64,000 nt of DNA from JAGOFO01 sp964522105 (GCA_964522105.1 CAZFVA010000018.1:1-64000); one strand, 5' to 3'; shown: positions 51,761 to 60,789, counted from the stretch's first letter. The notes: a model not told the origin generated them from the sequence alone. Translations and numbers: made by a program.

Positions 51761-52309
51761 ATGACACAGCAAACTCTGGAAAAATTGGATGAGTCTTTCG
51801 AGAAAGCTGTCGCCAACTATGAAAGGGATCTGTCCCGCGTCAGAACGGGTCGCGCGAATCTGGCACTTCTGGAAGGTTTGAAGGTCGAGTATTACGGCGT
51901 TCCGACCCCGATTTCGCAGGTGGCCGCCCTGACCGTTCCTGATCCAAGACTTATCATCGTCAAGCCATGGGATAAAAAGCTGATTTCATATATCGAGAAG
52001 GCCGTTATCAATGCCGACCTTGGTTTGTCGCCGTCCAATGACGGTGATGTTGTCAGGCTTCCGATTCCACCGCTGACTACCGAGCGCCGCAAAGAACTGG
52101 CCAAGCAGATTAAAAAGATGAGCGAAGAGGCGAAGATTGCGATCCGTAACGCCCGTCGTGACGGCCGCGCAGATCTGGACAAGATCGACAATCTTCCCGA
52201 GGACGAAAAGAAGCGGGTCCAGGACCGCATCGACAAGGAAACCGAAAAGTACGTGAAGAGCGTTGACGATATTGCAACGAAAAAAGAAAAGGAAATCATG
52301 GAGTTCTGA
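51761..52309 (+). CDS. frr: Ribosome recycling factor
   Basis: The 182-residue factor has the three-helix-bundle sequence: VRTGRANLALLEGLKVEYYGVPTPISQVA, PWDKKLISYIEKAV, LGLSPSNDGDVVRLPIPPLTTERRKEL and IRNARRDGRADLDKI. With EF-G it splits post-termination ribosomes. GGGAGGAA lies before ATG 51761, 11 bp after pyrH. The protein has normal length and complete motifs. Confidence 0.97.
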   Translation: MTQQTLEKLDESFEKAVANYERDLSRVRTGRANLALLEGLKVEYYGVPTPISQVAALTVPDPRLIIVKPWDKKLISYIEKAVINADLGLSPSNDGDVVRLPIPPLTTERRKELAKQIKKMSEEAKIAIRNARRDGRADLDKIDNLPEDEKKRVQDRIDKETEKYVKSVDDIATKKEKEIMEF

Positions 52310-52369
52310 GTGCCGTTGCCGGTCTTTCGCCTGTACGAAACTAATCAAGAAAGTGATCAGGGGCAGAAT

Positions 52370-54094
52370 ATGAAGCAGGTTTTTCGTAATGAATCCGGGA
52401 TGATCTGGGTGCTTGCGGCTTTGATGTCAGCCGTCATTTTTGTTGGTTGTGACCCTGATGTGGCGCCATCTGAAGAAAAGCCTCTGGCGTGGGACCTGGT
52501 TATCAAGGGTCTTGAAGAACCGATAGGTTCCGCGACATTTACGTCCGCGATGATTTCTTTGTCGTTAACATGGCGCGAGCATGGCGAGGAAGGCGCAAGA
52601 TTGATGACGGCGAGGGGTGTCGAGGTGGCCGGTCTGGCTGCTAACGGTGCGATCGGGGACGTTTCATATCTGCTTGGCACTAAATCTTACGATTCAGGCC
52701 CCAAATATCATGGACGGCTTCTTGCGTCGCTGACCGAGGCCGCCAAACTGGCTCCGGAAGGCTGGTTTCGTGACCTGGTGAACCTGGCAAGTCTGTTCGG
52801 GATAGGTGGTCAGAAGGACCTTCAGGTAATGGTTGATCTGGCTGATGCCGGGACTCATGAGCTTGCCGAGTCGTTCAGGCTTAGTATGGCCGGGCCGCTT
52901 GCCGATGCGTTGATTGCCGCATCTTCTTCCATTCCCGGTGAACGGGGGCGTGTGATTCTTGAGCGCCTGCCGGGCTGGCCCAGTCCCCCGACGCAGAACA
53001 TCATGGAGACGCTGTTCCCCGCAAACATCATCAGGATATCCAGATGGATAGCCGAAGGCACGAAGCTGGGCGGTCTGCATGAAAAGGCCTGGGGTAATGT
53101 AGCTGAGCGTCTTACCCGGGGCTTCAACGGTCGCATGTTTGATATTCCCGTCGTCGTCAGTGCGGAAGCCCGCGTTGGAACGCCGATGTCAGCGATTCTT
53201 GGAAAGTACCAGCCTCTGGAAGTGGTTCACGTGACTTCATCCGGGGCGTTGATCGGCCTGCGTCCCGTGCTTGAGTGGAAGGATTCGTTTGTGCAGGTCG
53301 CTTCGGGCGATGCAACGTGGCCGATGAAGGCTGCAGATAAGAAACAGGACGTCGGGGATGCCCCGGCTGTCGTTGTTGATGACGCTCTTTCAAGTCTGCC
53401 TGCCCGTGCTGCGTCACTCAGGACCCTTGCCGACACGCTCGAGAAGGCGGTATATCCCCAGTTTGTCGGATCTGGAGTGTTGTCTTCGGAAAGGGAACAG
53501 CGGGCCGTTCTTCTGGCCGTTGACCCTGATGCTTCAGCCGATCTTCTTGCTAAAACTGTGTCAGTTCTGTCCGGTGCCGGTTACTCTGATTTCAGAATTT
53601 TGACCCCCGGACCGGTCGGCTCGATGAATCCGCTGATGGCAAACGGCAAAACGGGTGACCTTTCCGTGGCAAAGACGGCCCGTGTTTTCCTGACCGCCAA
53701 AGGCGCGTCCCTGTTTGCAAATCCGTATGCCGCGCTTGGCCTTAAAGAAGTCCCGTTCGGGTCCGAGGCCATCAAGAAGGGTAATGATATCGGTGGTCTT
53801 TTTGTTTCGTGGGATGCCGTTCGTGGATTTTCAGGTAATCTGACCGTTGCATTTGCGAATCTTGGTCCGGCCGCAGCCGGGACCGTTGATGTTTCAGAAA
53901 TTATGGTGGCTTCCAGTGGCGTTCCGGCGGCAATGGTTGTTGATGTCGTCAGTGAACTTCAGGCTGCCCCGGGTATCAAGTTTTCAAGGGTTGAGGCTGT
54001 TTTCCCCGGTCTGATTTGTCCTCAGGGTCGGTCATGCCCGGGTGTTGTGCCTGTTCTTGGTGGCAGTGCGCGGGCTCCAATAAACGTGCGATAG
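52370..54094 (+). CDS. Lipoprotein of unknown function
   Basis: ATG 52370 with AGGGG upstream is favoured over GTG 52310. The 574-residue protein has the lipobox IFVGCDPD. An N-terminal helical region of about 250 residues follows, with a beta-rich middle and an Ala/Val/Gly-rich C-terminal part (FLTAKGASLFANPYAAL). Two Cys near the end (ICPQGRSCPG) could pair. No known domain was recognised. It follows frr by 60 bp and may be cotranscribed. The protein resembles large cell-surface lipoproteins of Myxococcota in style only. Confidence 0.65.
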   Translation: MKQVFRNESGMIWVLAALMSAVIFVGCDPDVAPSEEKPLAWDLVIKGLEEPIGSATFTSAMISLSLTWREHGEEGARLMTARGVEVAGLAANGAIGDVSYLLGTKSYDSGPKYHGRLLASLTEAAKLAPEGWFRDLVNLASLFGIGGQKDLQVMVDLADAGTHELAESFRLSMAGPLADALIAASSSIPGERGRVILERLPGWPSPPTQNIMETLFPANIIRISRWIAEGTKLGGLHEKAWGNVAERLTRGFNGRMFDIPVVVSAEARVGTPMSAILGKYQPLEVVHVTSSGALIGLRPVLEWKDSFVQVASGDATWPMKAADKKQDVGDAPAVVVDDALSSLPARAASLRTLADTLEKAVYPQFVGSGVLSSEREQRAVLLAVDPDASADLLAKTVSVLSGAGYSDFRILTPGPVGSMNPLMANGKTGDLSVAKTARVFLTAKGASLFANPYAALGLKEVPFGSEAIKKGNDIGGLFVSWDAVRGFSGNLTVAFANLGPAAAGTVDVSEIMVASSGVPAAMVVDVVSELQAAPGIKFSRVEAVFPGLICPQGRSCPGVVPVLGGSARAPINVR

Positions 54095-54103
54095 AAGGAA
54101 ATT

Positions 54104-55225
54104 ATGGTCAATTACACAAATTTCGACTTGATAGTGTTCGACATGGAAGACGCTCTTATCGATCGCAGCGGCGCACTGGGGGCCGCTGTCAGCAGGGCTG
54201 TTGACACTTATCTTACCGCATTGCTGGGCGTCAGGCGTGACGACGGTCCGGTTTATACGGTGGACGCTGTGTCGGAATTTGTTTCCAAACAGCAGTTTGA
54301 AAGCCCGCTGGACGTATTCCATGCTTTGCTGGCGTTTGCCATCCATTCTTTGCCGTTCGATCTGAAGGAAGACGCGTATTTCGACTACGATGGCCGCGAC
54401 TTGCTGGAAGCTGTAAAGAATGCAGGTGTGCTGGATATCAGCCTGGGCGAACTGTCCAAACTCTGTAACGTTCAGGAGTTCGCAAAAATCCTGCGGGCGA
54501 AGGGCGGCGGGCTTAAGGGCCTTACCCGCGCAAGGGCATTGAAGAATCAGTGGCTGGTCCTGGCGGAAGGCCACATCATGATGGATAACCTGGTCAAAAG
54601 AATCTTTGCCGAGGTTTATCTGGAAGATGAGCTTTTCCTGCGGGAATACGGTGTTGAGCGTCGCTTCATCACTGACGGGGCGTGCATCCGCAAGGAAAAA
54701 AGCAACCTAGATCCCGAAGAAGTTGCGGCGATTCGCAGGCATTGTCCGATGGCCGTCGTCACGGACCGCGACCAGCAGGAAGCCCAGTTCGTTCTGAATA
54801 ATTGTGGAATCGGGAAATATATTGATGTCGTTGTAAGCGCCGACGCCATGGGTATGGGGATGGCTGATCCGGAAGAAGTCGTATGGATTCGCAGTCTTGG
54901 TGTTGGCGGGGCCGAAGCTGCCGACTACGCGACGCGGGTCGCCGATGCGATTGAAAGGACCAGGGCGCAGGAAGCTCTTGAAGGCGTTATCAGGATTGGA
55001 TGGGTCGGTAACTGCGGTCACGAAGGGCGTAACCTTTCCGGGCTGAAGGAACGCTACCGCCTGACCGTCATCGCGACTGCTTTTGATGAAGAAGCCAAGA
55101 CGGCCGCCACGCTGAAGGAAAAAGGCGCCGACATTGTCGTCAGCGACCCTGAATCGATTTTCCGTGTAATTACCGAGCGTCCCGGTCGTTCAAAACGGCC
55201 GATGCGGACAACGTATAACGATTAG
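54104..55225 (+). CDS. HAD-superfamily-like protein
   Basis: The 373-residue cytoplasmic protein starts FDLIVFDMEDALIDRSGAL, a HAD motif I with Asp followed by Glu (FDMED) instead of DxD. Helical cap sequence follows. MAVVTDRDQQEAQFVL fits motif II, GMGMADPEEV fits the Lys-loop position, and IGWVGNCGHEG fits the acidic motif IV. It may be a phosphatase of phosphoglycolate type, or inactive because of the altered motif. It lies 9 bp after the lipoprotein gene and overlaps the 3' end of the convergent dnaB by 4 bp. Confidence 0.65.
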   Translation: MVNYTNFDLIVFDMEDALIDRSGALGAAVSRAVDTYLTALLGVRRDDGPVYTVDAVSEFVSKQQFESPLDVFHALLAFAIHSLPFDLKEDAYFDYDGRDLLEAVKNAGVLDISLGELSKLCNVQEFAKILRAKGGGLKGLTRARALKNQWLVLAEGHIMMDNLVKRIFAEVYLEDELFLREYGVERRFITDGACIRKEKSNLDPEEVAAIRRHCPMAVVTDRDQQEAQFVLNNCGIGKYIDVVVSADAMGMGMADPEEVVWIRSLGVGGAEAADYATRVADAIERTRAQEALEGVIRIGWVGNCGHEGRNLSGLKERYRLTVIATAFDEEAKTAATLKEKGADIVVSDPESIFRVITERPGRSKRPMRTTYND

Positions 55226-56679
55226 TATCTTGCCCCGGGCGTTGACGAAGCCCCGAATCCGTAGTCATCAGGCTTCATGTCACTCCAGTCAGTTATTGAC
55301 ATCGACTCAGGTATGAATCGAAGTTTGGCTGTGCCGGTCGGGCCATTTCGGTGCTTCGCAACTATCACTTCAAGCAGGCCTTTTTCGTTTTCACCGTCGT
55401 CAATCGGGTTGTCGTCGGCAGCGCCTTTCTTATAGTTACCTTTTTCAAATTTGCTGCCTTTCTGCAGTTTGCGGTAATACTCGGGACGGTAAAGGAACAT
55501 GACGACGTCTGCGTCCTGCTCGATTGCGCCCGATTCGCGAAGGTCAGACAGCATAGGTCTTTTGTCGCTTCCAGGTCTTGTTTCAGGGGCCCGGCTGAGC
55601 TGAGAAAGCGCCACTACAGGGATGTTCAGTTCCTTGGCCATCGCCTTCAGATTCCGGCTGATTTCAGATATCTGCTGCTCGCGCGGGAGTCGCTTGTCTG
55701 AAGGGTCCATCAACTGAAGATAGTCGACCATGACCATGTCCAGCTTCTTCTGGGATTTCAGTCTGCGTGCCTTCGCCCGCAATTCCAGCATTCCGATTTT
55801 GGCAGAGTCATCAATATACAGCGGCACAGTTGCCAGGCTTTCCCGCGCTTTGTAGATAGATTTCAGATCGGCGGCGGCCAGATACATGGCCTGCTGAAGG
55901 CGCGTTGATTCGACCCCGGTCTGGATGCACAGAAGTCGGTCGACAATCTGGTTTTCACCCATTTCAAGCGACACAAACAGGACGGCCTTGTTGTTCTTTA
56001 TGGCTGCGTTCATCGCCAGGTTAAGCGCGAACGACGTCTTTCCCATCGCCGGTCTTGCGGCAAGAATCACGAGATCAGAGTCATGAAAGCCGCTCAGGAC
56101 CTTATCGACTTCCTTGTAACCTGAAGATATTCCAGTCGCAAATGACTGATCAGCCTTTCGTTTTTCAATCCTTGCGATGGCGTCATCAAGCAGGTCTCCG
56201 ATTACGCGCGCCTGACCGGATATTCTGCTTTCGCCAGCCGCAAGCAGTTTTTCTTCGGCCCAGTTCAGAAACTCTTCCGGATCAAAACCGCCGTCATATG
56301 CCCGGGATGTTACTTCCGTAGCTGTTGTGATCATGCGGCGCAGTAACGCGGAATTCCTGACGATGCGGGCATAGTGCTCGCACCCGTCCAGCGGCGCAGA
56401 CATCGATGTCAGCCGCGAGATATATTCCAGGCCACCGGCGTTTTCAATCTGCTTGTATTCCCGCAGGCCGTTCGCAACAGTGACAGGGTTAATGCCGACG
56501 TTGGCTTCAAAAAGCCTTGATATTGTTTCAAAAATCCGCTGATGTCTGCTGTCGTAGAACTCTTCGTGCGTAACGGTGCCTGCAATCAGCGGGAACGCCT
56601 CGGGGTTTACGAGGATTGCCCCGATAAGGGCCGCTTCAGCTTCCGGACTGTGTGGTGGTGGTCTGTCTCCGGGTAACAC
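55222..56679 (-). CDS. dnaB: Replicative DNA helicase DnaB
   Basis: The 485-residue hexameric helicase unwinds DNA ahead of Pol III. The N-terminal domain has PHSPEAEAALIGAIL and HQRIFETISRLF. The RecA-like domain has Walker A RPAMGKTS (209-216), LFVSLEMGENQIVDRL, MVMVDYLQLM, ALSQLSRAPE, RPMLSDLRESGAIEQDADVVMFLYR and VIVAKHRNGPTGT. The start is GTG 56679 with GGAGG 8 bp upstream. No intein is seen, though DnaB often carries them. Confidence 0.97.
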   Translation of the reverse strand: MLPGDRPPPHSPEAEAALIGAILVNPEAFPLIAGTVTHEEFYDSRHQRIFETISRLFEANVGINPVTVANGLREYKQIENAGGLEYISRLTSMSAPLDGCEHYARIVRNSALLRRMITTATEVTSRAYDGGFDPEEFLNWAEEKLLAAGESRISGQARVIGDLLDDAIARIEKRKADQSFATGISSGYKEVDKVLSGFHDSDLVILAARPAMGKTSFALNLAMNAAIKNNKAVLFVSLEMGENQIVDRLLCIQTGVESTRLQQAMYLAAADLKSIYKARESLATVPLYIDDSAKIGMLELRAKARRLKSQKKLDMVMVDYLQLMDPSDKRLPREQQISEISRNLKAMAKELNIPVVALSQLSRAPETRPGSDKRPMLSDLRESGAIEQDADVVMFLYRPEYYRKLQKGSKFEKGNYKKGAADDNPIDDGENEKGLLEVIVAKHRNGPTGTAKLRFIPESMSITDWSDMKPDDYGFGASSTPGARY

Positions 56680-56731
56680 TGCGTTCTGGCCTCCAGGAAT
56701 TGGATCAATCTAAGTTAGTTTTCCGGGGTGG

Positions 56732-56737
56732 ATTATA
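56732..56737 (-). promoter_or_regulatory. -10 box of possible dnaB promoter
   Basis: The minus strand reads TATAAT at 56737-56732, 53 bp before the dnaB GTG. The expected -35 position has only a weak match. Confidence 0.35.
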
Positions 56738-56818
56738 CAACGATTGGTCTGCATTACCCATCAGGTTTTGTTGCGGACCGGTTGACGCATTGACGTTGTT
56801 GCCATAAGTTCAGGCGGC

Positions 56819-58582
56819 ATGATGTTGGGGATTCCTATGCCTGAAGCAAAAGGCCTGATAAGTGTTCTTCCAGATTTTCTGATTAACCAGATTGCCGCAG
56901 GTGAAGTCGTTGAAAACCCGGCTTCTGTCGTAAAAGAACTGGTTGAAAATTCAATAGATGCGGGCGCTTCCAAGATTACAGTCGAAATCGAAAATGGTGG
57001 GTTGACGCTGATTCATGTCATTGATGATGGTTGCGGCATGTCGGCTGGTGACGCCGTCGTCGCGATGGAACGCCATGCGACAAGCAAGATTCGCGACGTC
57101 GCCGATCTGATGGCGATCTGTACGATGGGTTTTCGTGGCGAGGCGTTGCCGTCTATAGCCTCGGTCAGTCGTTTCAAGATGGTTACAAGGCGTGCCCATG
57201 ACGATGCCGCGACTGCCGTCAGCGCCGAAGACGGCCGCATATCGGTCAGCCCGTGCGCTTCCCCGAAAGGTACGTCCATCGAAGTCAGGGATCTGTTTTT
57301 CAATGTGCCGGCCAGACTGAAGTTCCAGAAAGGTGAAAAGGTCCAGTCGGCGGCGGTTGCCGACACGATACGCCGGACTTCACTGGCCAATCCCGGTATT
57401 CATTTTGTGCTGCGATCGGGGTCGCGGGTCGTCGCGGACTATCCGCCATGCCGGTCTTTGTTTAACAGGGTCGTCATGGTCGTCGGTCGCGACAGTTCGG
57501 ACCTGTTGTTTCCGTTTGCTCTTGAGCGTGACGGGATTGCCGTTTCAGGCGTTCTTGGTGCGCCGGGCCTTTCGAGGGGTGATTCGTCCAGATCGATCAT
57601 GCTGGTAAACGGTCGGCCGGTTATGGATAACGCGGTCAGAAGGGCAATGGTGTCGGCCTATTCAGTATTGATGCCCCAGTCAAGATTCCCGGTTGCGGTT
57701 GCAGATATCAGGGTTGATCCGTCTGAAGTCGATGTAAATGTCCATCCCGGCAAGCATGAAGTCAGGTTCCGGCGTCTGCGGGACGTGGCCGGTGTCGTGT
57801 TCGAGGCGATGTCCGAAGTTATTGAAGCGACCCCGTGGATAATGAAGACTGGCGCGGCCGGCGGCGTGGCCGGCTTTACAGGCTGCGGCGGTCAGTATCC
57901 GGCCGCAGATTCAACGGCCTTTTTAAGTGTTCATGACGTCTGCCTTGATCGCTGTTATGGAAACCGCCAGTCACAGGAAGGCCTGTTCGATTCGTCGCCC
58001 GGGCTTGCGGCCGGTCGTCTTCGATATGTGGGGCAGGTGGCTGACACGATTCTGGTCTGCGAGTCCGAAGGTGCGCTTGTGCTGATTGACCAGCACGCCG
58101 CTCATGAAAGAATCAATTTCAACAAGCTGTGGGGCGCACTTGAAAAACACAGCGTGGCGTCCGAGCAGCTTCTGTTTCCCGAGGTAGTTCAGCTTGATCG
58201 GGCAGATATGGAGCGCTTTGACCACGTCCATGACGCGATGGAAAAGGTTGGCTTTGACCTGGAAAGGTATTCGGGCGAATCGATTGCGGTCAGGGCTGTT
58301 CCAGCCGTCATCAAGGGGCGCGCAGTCGCGGCCATATTGAAGGAAGCGATTTCGGCATCTTTTGATGAATCATCGGGGGCAGGCGACGCAATTTTGCGCA
58401 AGATTGTGGCCACGGTGGCGTGTCACGCGTCGGTTCGGGCCGGTGACAAGCTGTCGGAAATCGAGGCCGTGGCGCTGGTCGACGCGATGAACGGCGAGGC
58501 CATGTCTTCATATTGTCCGCATGGACGGCAGGCCGTTGTAGTAAACAGGATATCTGACGTCCTGAAGTGGTTTGACAGGTGA
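56819..58582 (+). CDS. mutL: DNA mismatch repair protein MutL
   Basis: The 587-residue protein has the GHKL ATPase motifs NQIAAGEVVENPASVVKELV, DDGCGM, TMGFRGEALPSI and GTSIEVRDLFFNVPARLKF. A C-terminal dimerisation domain carries DQHAAHERINFN (424-435). In endonuclease-type MutL this motif is DQHAxxExxxxE; here the last Glu is Asn, and the late CPHGRP motif reads CPHGRQ. It works with MutS. It starts at ATG 56819, or at one of the two ATGs nearby. It is followed within 5 bp by miaA. Confidence 0.93.
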   Translation: MMLGIPMPEAKGLISVLPDFLINQIAAGEVVENPASVVKELVENSIDAGASKITVEIENGGLTLIHVIDDGCGMSAGDAVVAMERHATSKIRDVADLMAICTMGFRGEALPSIASVSRFKMVTRRAHDDAATAVSAEDGRISVSPCASPKGTSIEVRDLFFNVPARLKFQKGEKVQSAAVADTIRRTSLANPGIHFVLRSGSRVVADYPPCRSLFNRVVMVVGRDSSDLLFPFALERDGIAVSGVLGAPGLSRGDSSRSIMLVNGRPVMDNAVRRAMVSAYSVLMPQSRFPVAVADIRVDPSEVDVNVHPGKHEVRFRRLRDVAGVVFEAMSEVIEATPWIMKTGAAGGVAGFTGCGGQYPAADSTAFLSVHDVCLDRCYGNRQSQEGLFDSSPGLAAGRLRYVGQVADTILVCESEGALVLIDQHAAHERINFNKLWGALEKHSVASEQLLFPEVVQLDRADMERFDHVHDAMEKVGFDLERYSGESIAVRAVPAVIKGRAVAAILKEAISASFDESSGAGDAILRKIVATVACHASVRAGDKLSEIEAVALVDAMNGEAMSSYCPHGRQAVVVNRISDVLKWFDR

Positions 58583-58586
58583 AATT

Positions 58587-59507
58587 TTGGGCGAGCGTGG
58601 AAAAGTTATCTGCATAATGGGGCCGACCGCATGCGGCAAGTCGGACCTGGCCATCGCGCTGGCTGCACGGTTCGGCGGCGAGATCATCAACTCGGATTCG
58701 ATGCAGGTGTACCGGCATCTTCCGATCGGCACGGCCGCGCCGACCGCCGAAATGTACGCCACGGTGCCGCACCACCTTTTTGAATACCGAAATCCAGATG
58801 ACGAATGTGACGCCGGGGCCTGGTCCCGCGAAGCGGCCGATGCTATCCGTGATGTCTGGTCACGCGGCAGGCTGCCGGTCGTTGTCGGCGGCACCTTTTT
58901 CTGGGTGAAGGCGCTGTTTGAAGGTCTGTCGGAAATTCCCGCCGCATCAGATGAAGCCAGGCTGTCAGTTTCCGCAGATTTGAAGGTGCTTGGCAGTCGC
59001 GAACTTCATGCCGTCCTTGCCGGCGTCGATCCTGTTACGGCGTCAAGGCTTGAGCCTGCTGATTCGCAGCGGATATCACGGGCGCTTGAGGTCTGGCGGA
59101 CAACCGGTGTGCCGCTTTCGGATTTTCATCAGAAGCCGCCGGTTCCGGCCATCGATGCAGATGTCCTTCGGCTGAAGGTTCAGATGGACCGGCGTGTCCT
59201 TTATGGACGCATAAACAAACGCCTTGGTGTCATGATTGAATCGGGCCTGGTCGCCGAGGTCGAAAACTTTCTGGCGCTTGGCTTCCCGCGAAACTGCCGC
59301 GCCATGAAATCATCCAGTTTCGCCCCCGTTCTTGATTATCTGGACAAAAAGATAGTGCTTGCCGAGATGGCCGAAGTCATCGCCCAGGGCCACCGTAACT
59401 ACGCGAAAAGACAGATAACATGGCTGAAGCGTGAAAGCGGTGTTGATGTTGCGGGTGGTGATGTCGAAGGCGCTGTCAAAGCTGTGCAGGAATTTCTGGC
59501 CGGATAG
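58587..59507 (+). CDS. miaA: tRNA dimethylallyltransferase
   Basis: TTG 58587 with AGGTGA 5 bp upstream is preferred to TTG 58572. The 306-residue enzyme has the P-loop CIMGPTACGKSDLAIAL, INSDSMQVYRHLPIGTAAP, VVGGTFFWVKALFEGL and DSQRISRALEVWRTTG. It prenylates A37 of UNN-decoding tRNAs. The C-terminal HRNYAKRQITWLKRE motif, which contacts the tRNA, is complete. MutL and MiaA are neighbours in many bacteria. Confidence 0.94.
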   Translation: MGERGKVICIMGPTACGKSDLAIALAARFGGEIINSDSMQVYRHLPIGTAAPTAEMYATVPHHLFEYRNPDDECDAGAWSREAADAIRDVWSRGRLPVVVGGTFFWVKALFEGLSEIPAASDEARLSVSADLKVLGSRELHAVLAGVDPVTASRLEPADSQRISRALEVWRTTGVPLSDFHQKPPVPAIDADVLRLKVQMDRRVLYGRINKRLGVMIESGLVAEVENFLALGFPRNCRAMKSSSFAPVLDYLDKKIVLAEMAEVIAQGHRNYAKRQITWLKRESGVDVAGGDVEGAVKAVQEFLAG

Positions 59508-59590
59508 CTTCCAGTTTCAAAGCAATGCCTGCAACTGCTGAATTCCAAGTCTGTTTTGTGGTTGAAGTGATTTGAACCGATCGCGGCGGG

Positions 59591-60019
59591 TCAGAATTCC
59601 AGGGTAGCGCGCATCTGGCGCTTCTTCTGGAACTGCTTTTCCTGTCTTTCCTGTTCTTCCTTGCAGGCGATGCACATTGTGGCTTCGGGCCGCGCCATCA
59701 ATCTTTTGAAGCCGATCGGATTCCCGCAGCTTTCGCAGATGTCGTACTCGCCGCCTTCAAGGCGCTCGAGGGCTTTATCAATCTTGCGAATCAGGAACTT
59801 TTCGCGGTCCCTCATCCGGTATTCAAAAGACTGGTCGTATTCTGTCGAAGCCTGGTCAACTTCGTCAGGCTCACGGATTTCCTGTTCTTCCGTGATCGCC
59901 ATCGTTTCGCGGGCCTGGATGATGAGGGCTTTTCTTTTGGCCTGAAGCTCGTTCTTCAGCTCAACAACTTGCTTCTTTGTAAGTCTTTTGAGTTCGCCTT
60001 CAGCGGCTGGTGCAGCCAT
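59591..60019 (-). CDS. DksA/TraR-family zinc-finger protein
   Basis: The 142-residue protein has a coiled coil (LTKKQVVELKNELQAKRKAL) with an acidic tip region (REPDEVDQASTEYD). The zinc finger is CESCGNPIGFKRL with CIACKEEQE (C4). DksA binds RNA polymerase in the secondary channel and modulates ppGpp-dependent transcription. The acidic tip matches in part only. GGAGGG lies 5 bp before the ATG. A good promoter is upstream at 60096-60124. Confidence 0.85.
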   Translation of the reverse strand: MAAPAAEGELKRLTKKQVVELKNELQAKRKALIIQARETMAITEEQEIREPDEVDQASTEYDQSFEYRMRDREKFLIRKIDKALERLEGGEYDICESCGNPIGFKRLMARPEATMCIACKEEQERQEKQFQKKRQMRATLEF

Positions 60020-60095
60020 AATGACCCTCCGAAATTCAGCCCCGCAAATCGCGCAGCCGGTGAACAGTTCAAGTCAATGTTCGTTCATCTGGACG

Positions 60096-60124
60096 ATTAT
60101 TGACCGCACTTAAGAACACGTCAA
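60096..60124 (-). promoter_or_regulatory. Sigma70-type promoter for the dksA-like gene
   Basis: On the minus strand TTGACG (60124-60119), 17 bp, AATAAT (60101-60096), 77 bp before the ATG. Each hexamer has one mismatch. Confidence 0.65.
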
Positions 60125-60149
60125 GGACCACAGATCATGATGTTGAAAT

Positions 60150-60181
60150 AGCAGGGCTTTCCGTTTCAATGGGGCCCTGCT
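60150..60181 (-). terminator. Hairpin downstream of tRNA-Pro, possible terminator
   Basis: AGCAGGGC and GCCCTGCT form an 8-bp stem with a 16-base loop, 27 bp beyond the tRNA-Pro end on the minus strand. The following ATTTC is a weak T-tract. It also lies upstream of the dksA-like promoter. Confidence 0.4.
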
Positions 60182-60207
60182 GACATAAGATCCGCAATGC
60201 TTCCTGC

Positions 60208-60284
<77 letters not shown>

Positions 60285-60302
60285 AAGAACCAACGGCGGA
60301 CT

Positions 60303-60331
60303 ATTATACAGGGCAGCGACTTCCCGTTCAA
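60303..60331 (-). promoter_or_regulatory. Sigma70-type promoter for tRNA-Pro
   Basis: On the minus strand TTGAAC (60331-60326), 17 bp, perfect TATAAT (60308-60303), 19 bp before the tRNA 5' end. Confidence 0.82.
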
Positions 60332-60350
60332 TGGTTGATTTGTGAACGTT

Positions 60351-60436
60351 ACCCAGGGTCGCCTCACACCTTCGGTGTTTCGTTATCCTTTGGACCCAGG
60401 GTCGCCTCGCCCCTTCGGGGTTTCGTTACCCTGGGC
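60351..60436. repeat. Two tandem 43-bp hairpin repeats
   Basis: Units 60351-60393 and 60394-60436 both start ACCCAGGGTCGCCTC. Inner stems differ by paired changes: ACACC-TTC-GGTGT in the first, CCCC-TTC-GGGG in the second. The second unit also has an outer stem CCCAGGGT with ACCCTGGG. The covariation indicates a conserved structure. The 552-bp stretch 60285-60836 holds no supported gene, only the tRNA-Pro promoter, these repeats and the assembly gap. Confidence 0.75.
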
Positions 60437-60477
60437 TGTGAATGAATCCGCCACTGCGTGGCGTCCCGGGCATTTCC

Positions 60478-60600
60478 GACGCATCCTGAAGGGATGCGCC
60501 ATTCCCAGGCCGCGGCCAAAGGCGTCCTACGCCGTCGGCCGTGGTAATGCGGGTAATTATTATTGTAAAAGGCCCTGAAAGGGCCGTCCAACGACCGAAA
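60478..60600. repeat. Dispersed palindromic intergenic repeat, copy B
   Basis: The second copy of the element at 15499-15592. The hairpins in order are GCATCC-tgaag-GGATGC, then a longer GGCC-based stem, then GGCCC-tgaaa-GGGCC (60571-60585). The copies share hairpin order and the first stem but differ in stem sequence. The assembly break lies just after it. Confidence 0.7.
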
Positions 60601-60622
60601 TGAGCGTGCCCGCCTCCCTCCG
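60568..60622. repeat. 55-bp direct repeat flanking the gap, left copy
   Basis: Exactly identical to 60723-60777. It contains the last hairpin of the palindromic repeat. The length of 55 suggests a shared assembler k-mer at two contig ends, not a biological duplication. Confidence 0.8.
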
Positions 60623-60722
60623 NNNNNNNNNNNNNNNNNNNNNNNNNNNNNNNNNNNNNNNNNNNNNNNNNNNNNNNNNNNNNNNNNNNNNNNNNNNNNN
60701 NNNNNNNNNNNNNNNNNNNNNN
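60623..60722. other. Assembly gap of 100 Ns
   Basis: One hundred unknown bases, a standard scaffold gap length. The real distance is unknown and may be zero or negative because the flanks are identical for 55 bp. Confidence 0.99.
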
Positions 60723-60777
60723 AAAGGCCCTGAAAGGGCCGTCCAACGACCGAAATGAGCGTGCCCGCCTCCCTCCG
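60723..60777. repeat. 55-bp direct repeat flanking the gap, right copy
   Basis: Identical to 60568-60622. After it the sequence runs into the promoter and gene of tRNA-Phe. Confidence 0.8.
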
Positions 60778-60789
60778 GTTTCTTTAACC

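Noticed and set aside
55222..56679. Intein in DnaB
   Set aside because: Length (485) and continuous helicase motifs leave no room for one.
60364..60591. Small minus-strand protein in the palindromic repeat region
   Set aside because: The frame consists of the repeat hairpins and the same kind of frame appears in the copy at 15508-15714, so it is repeat sequence, not a gene.
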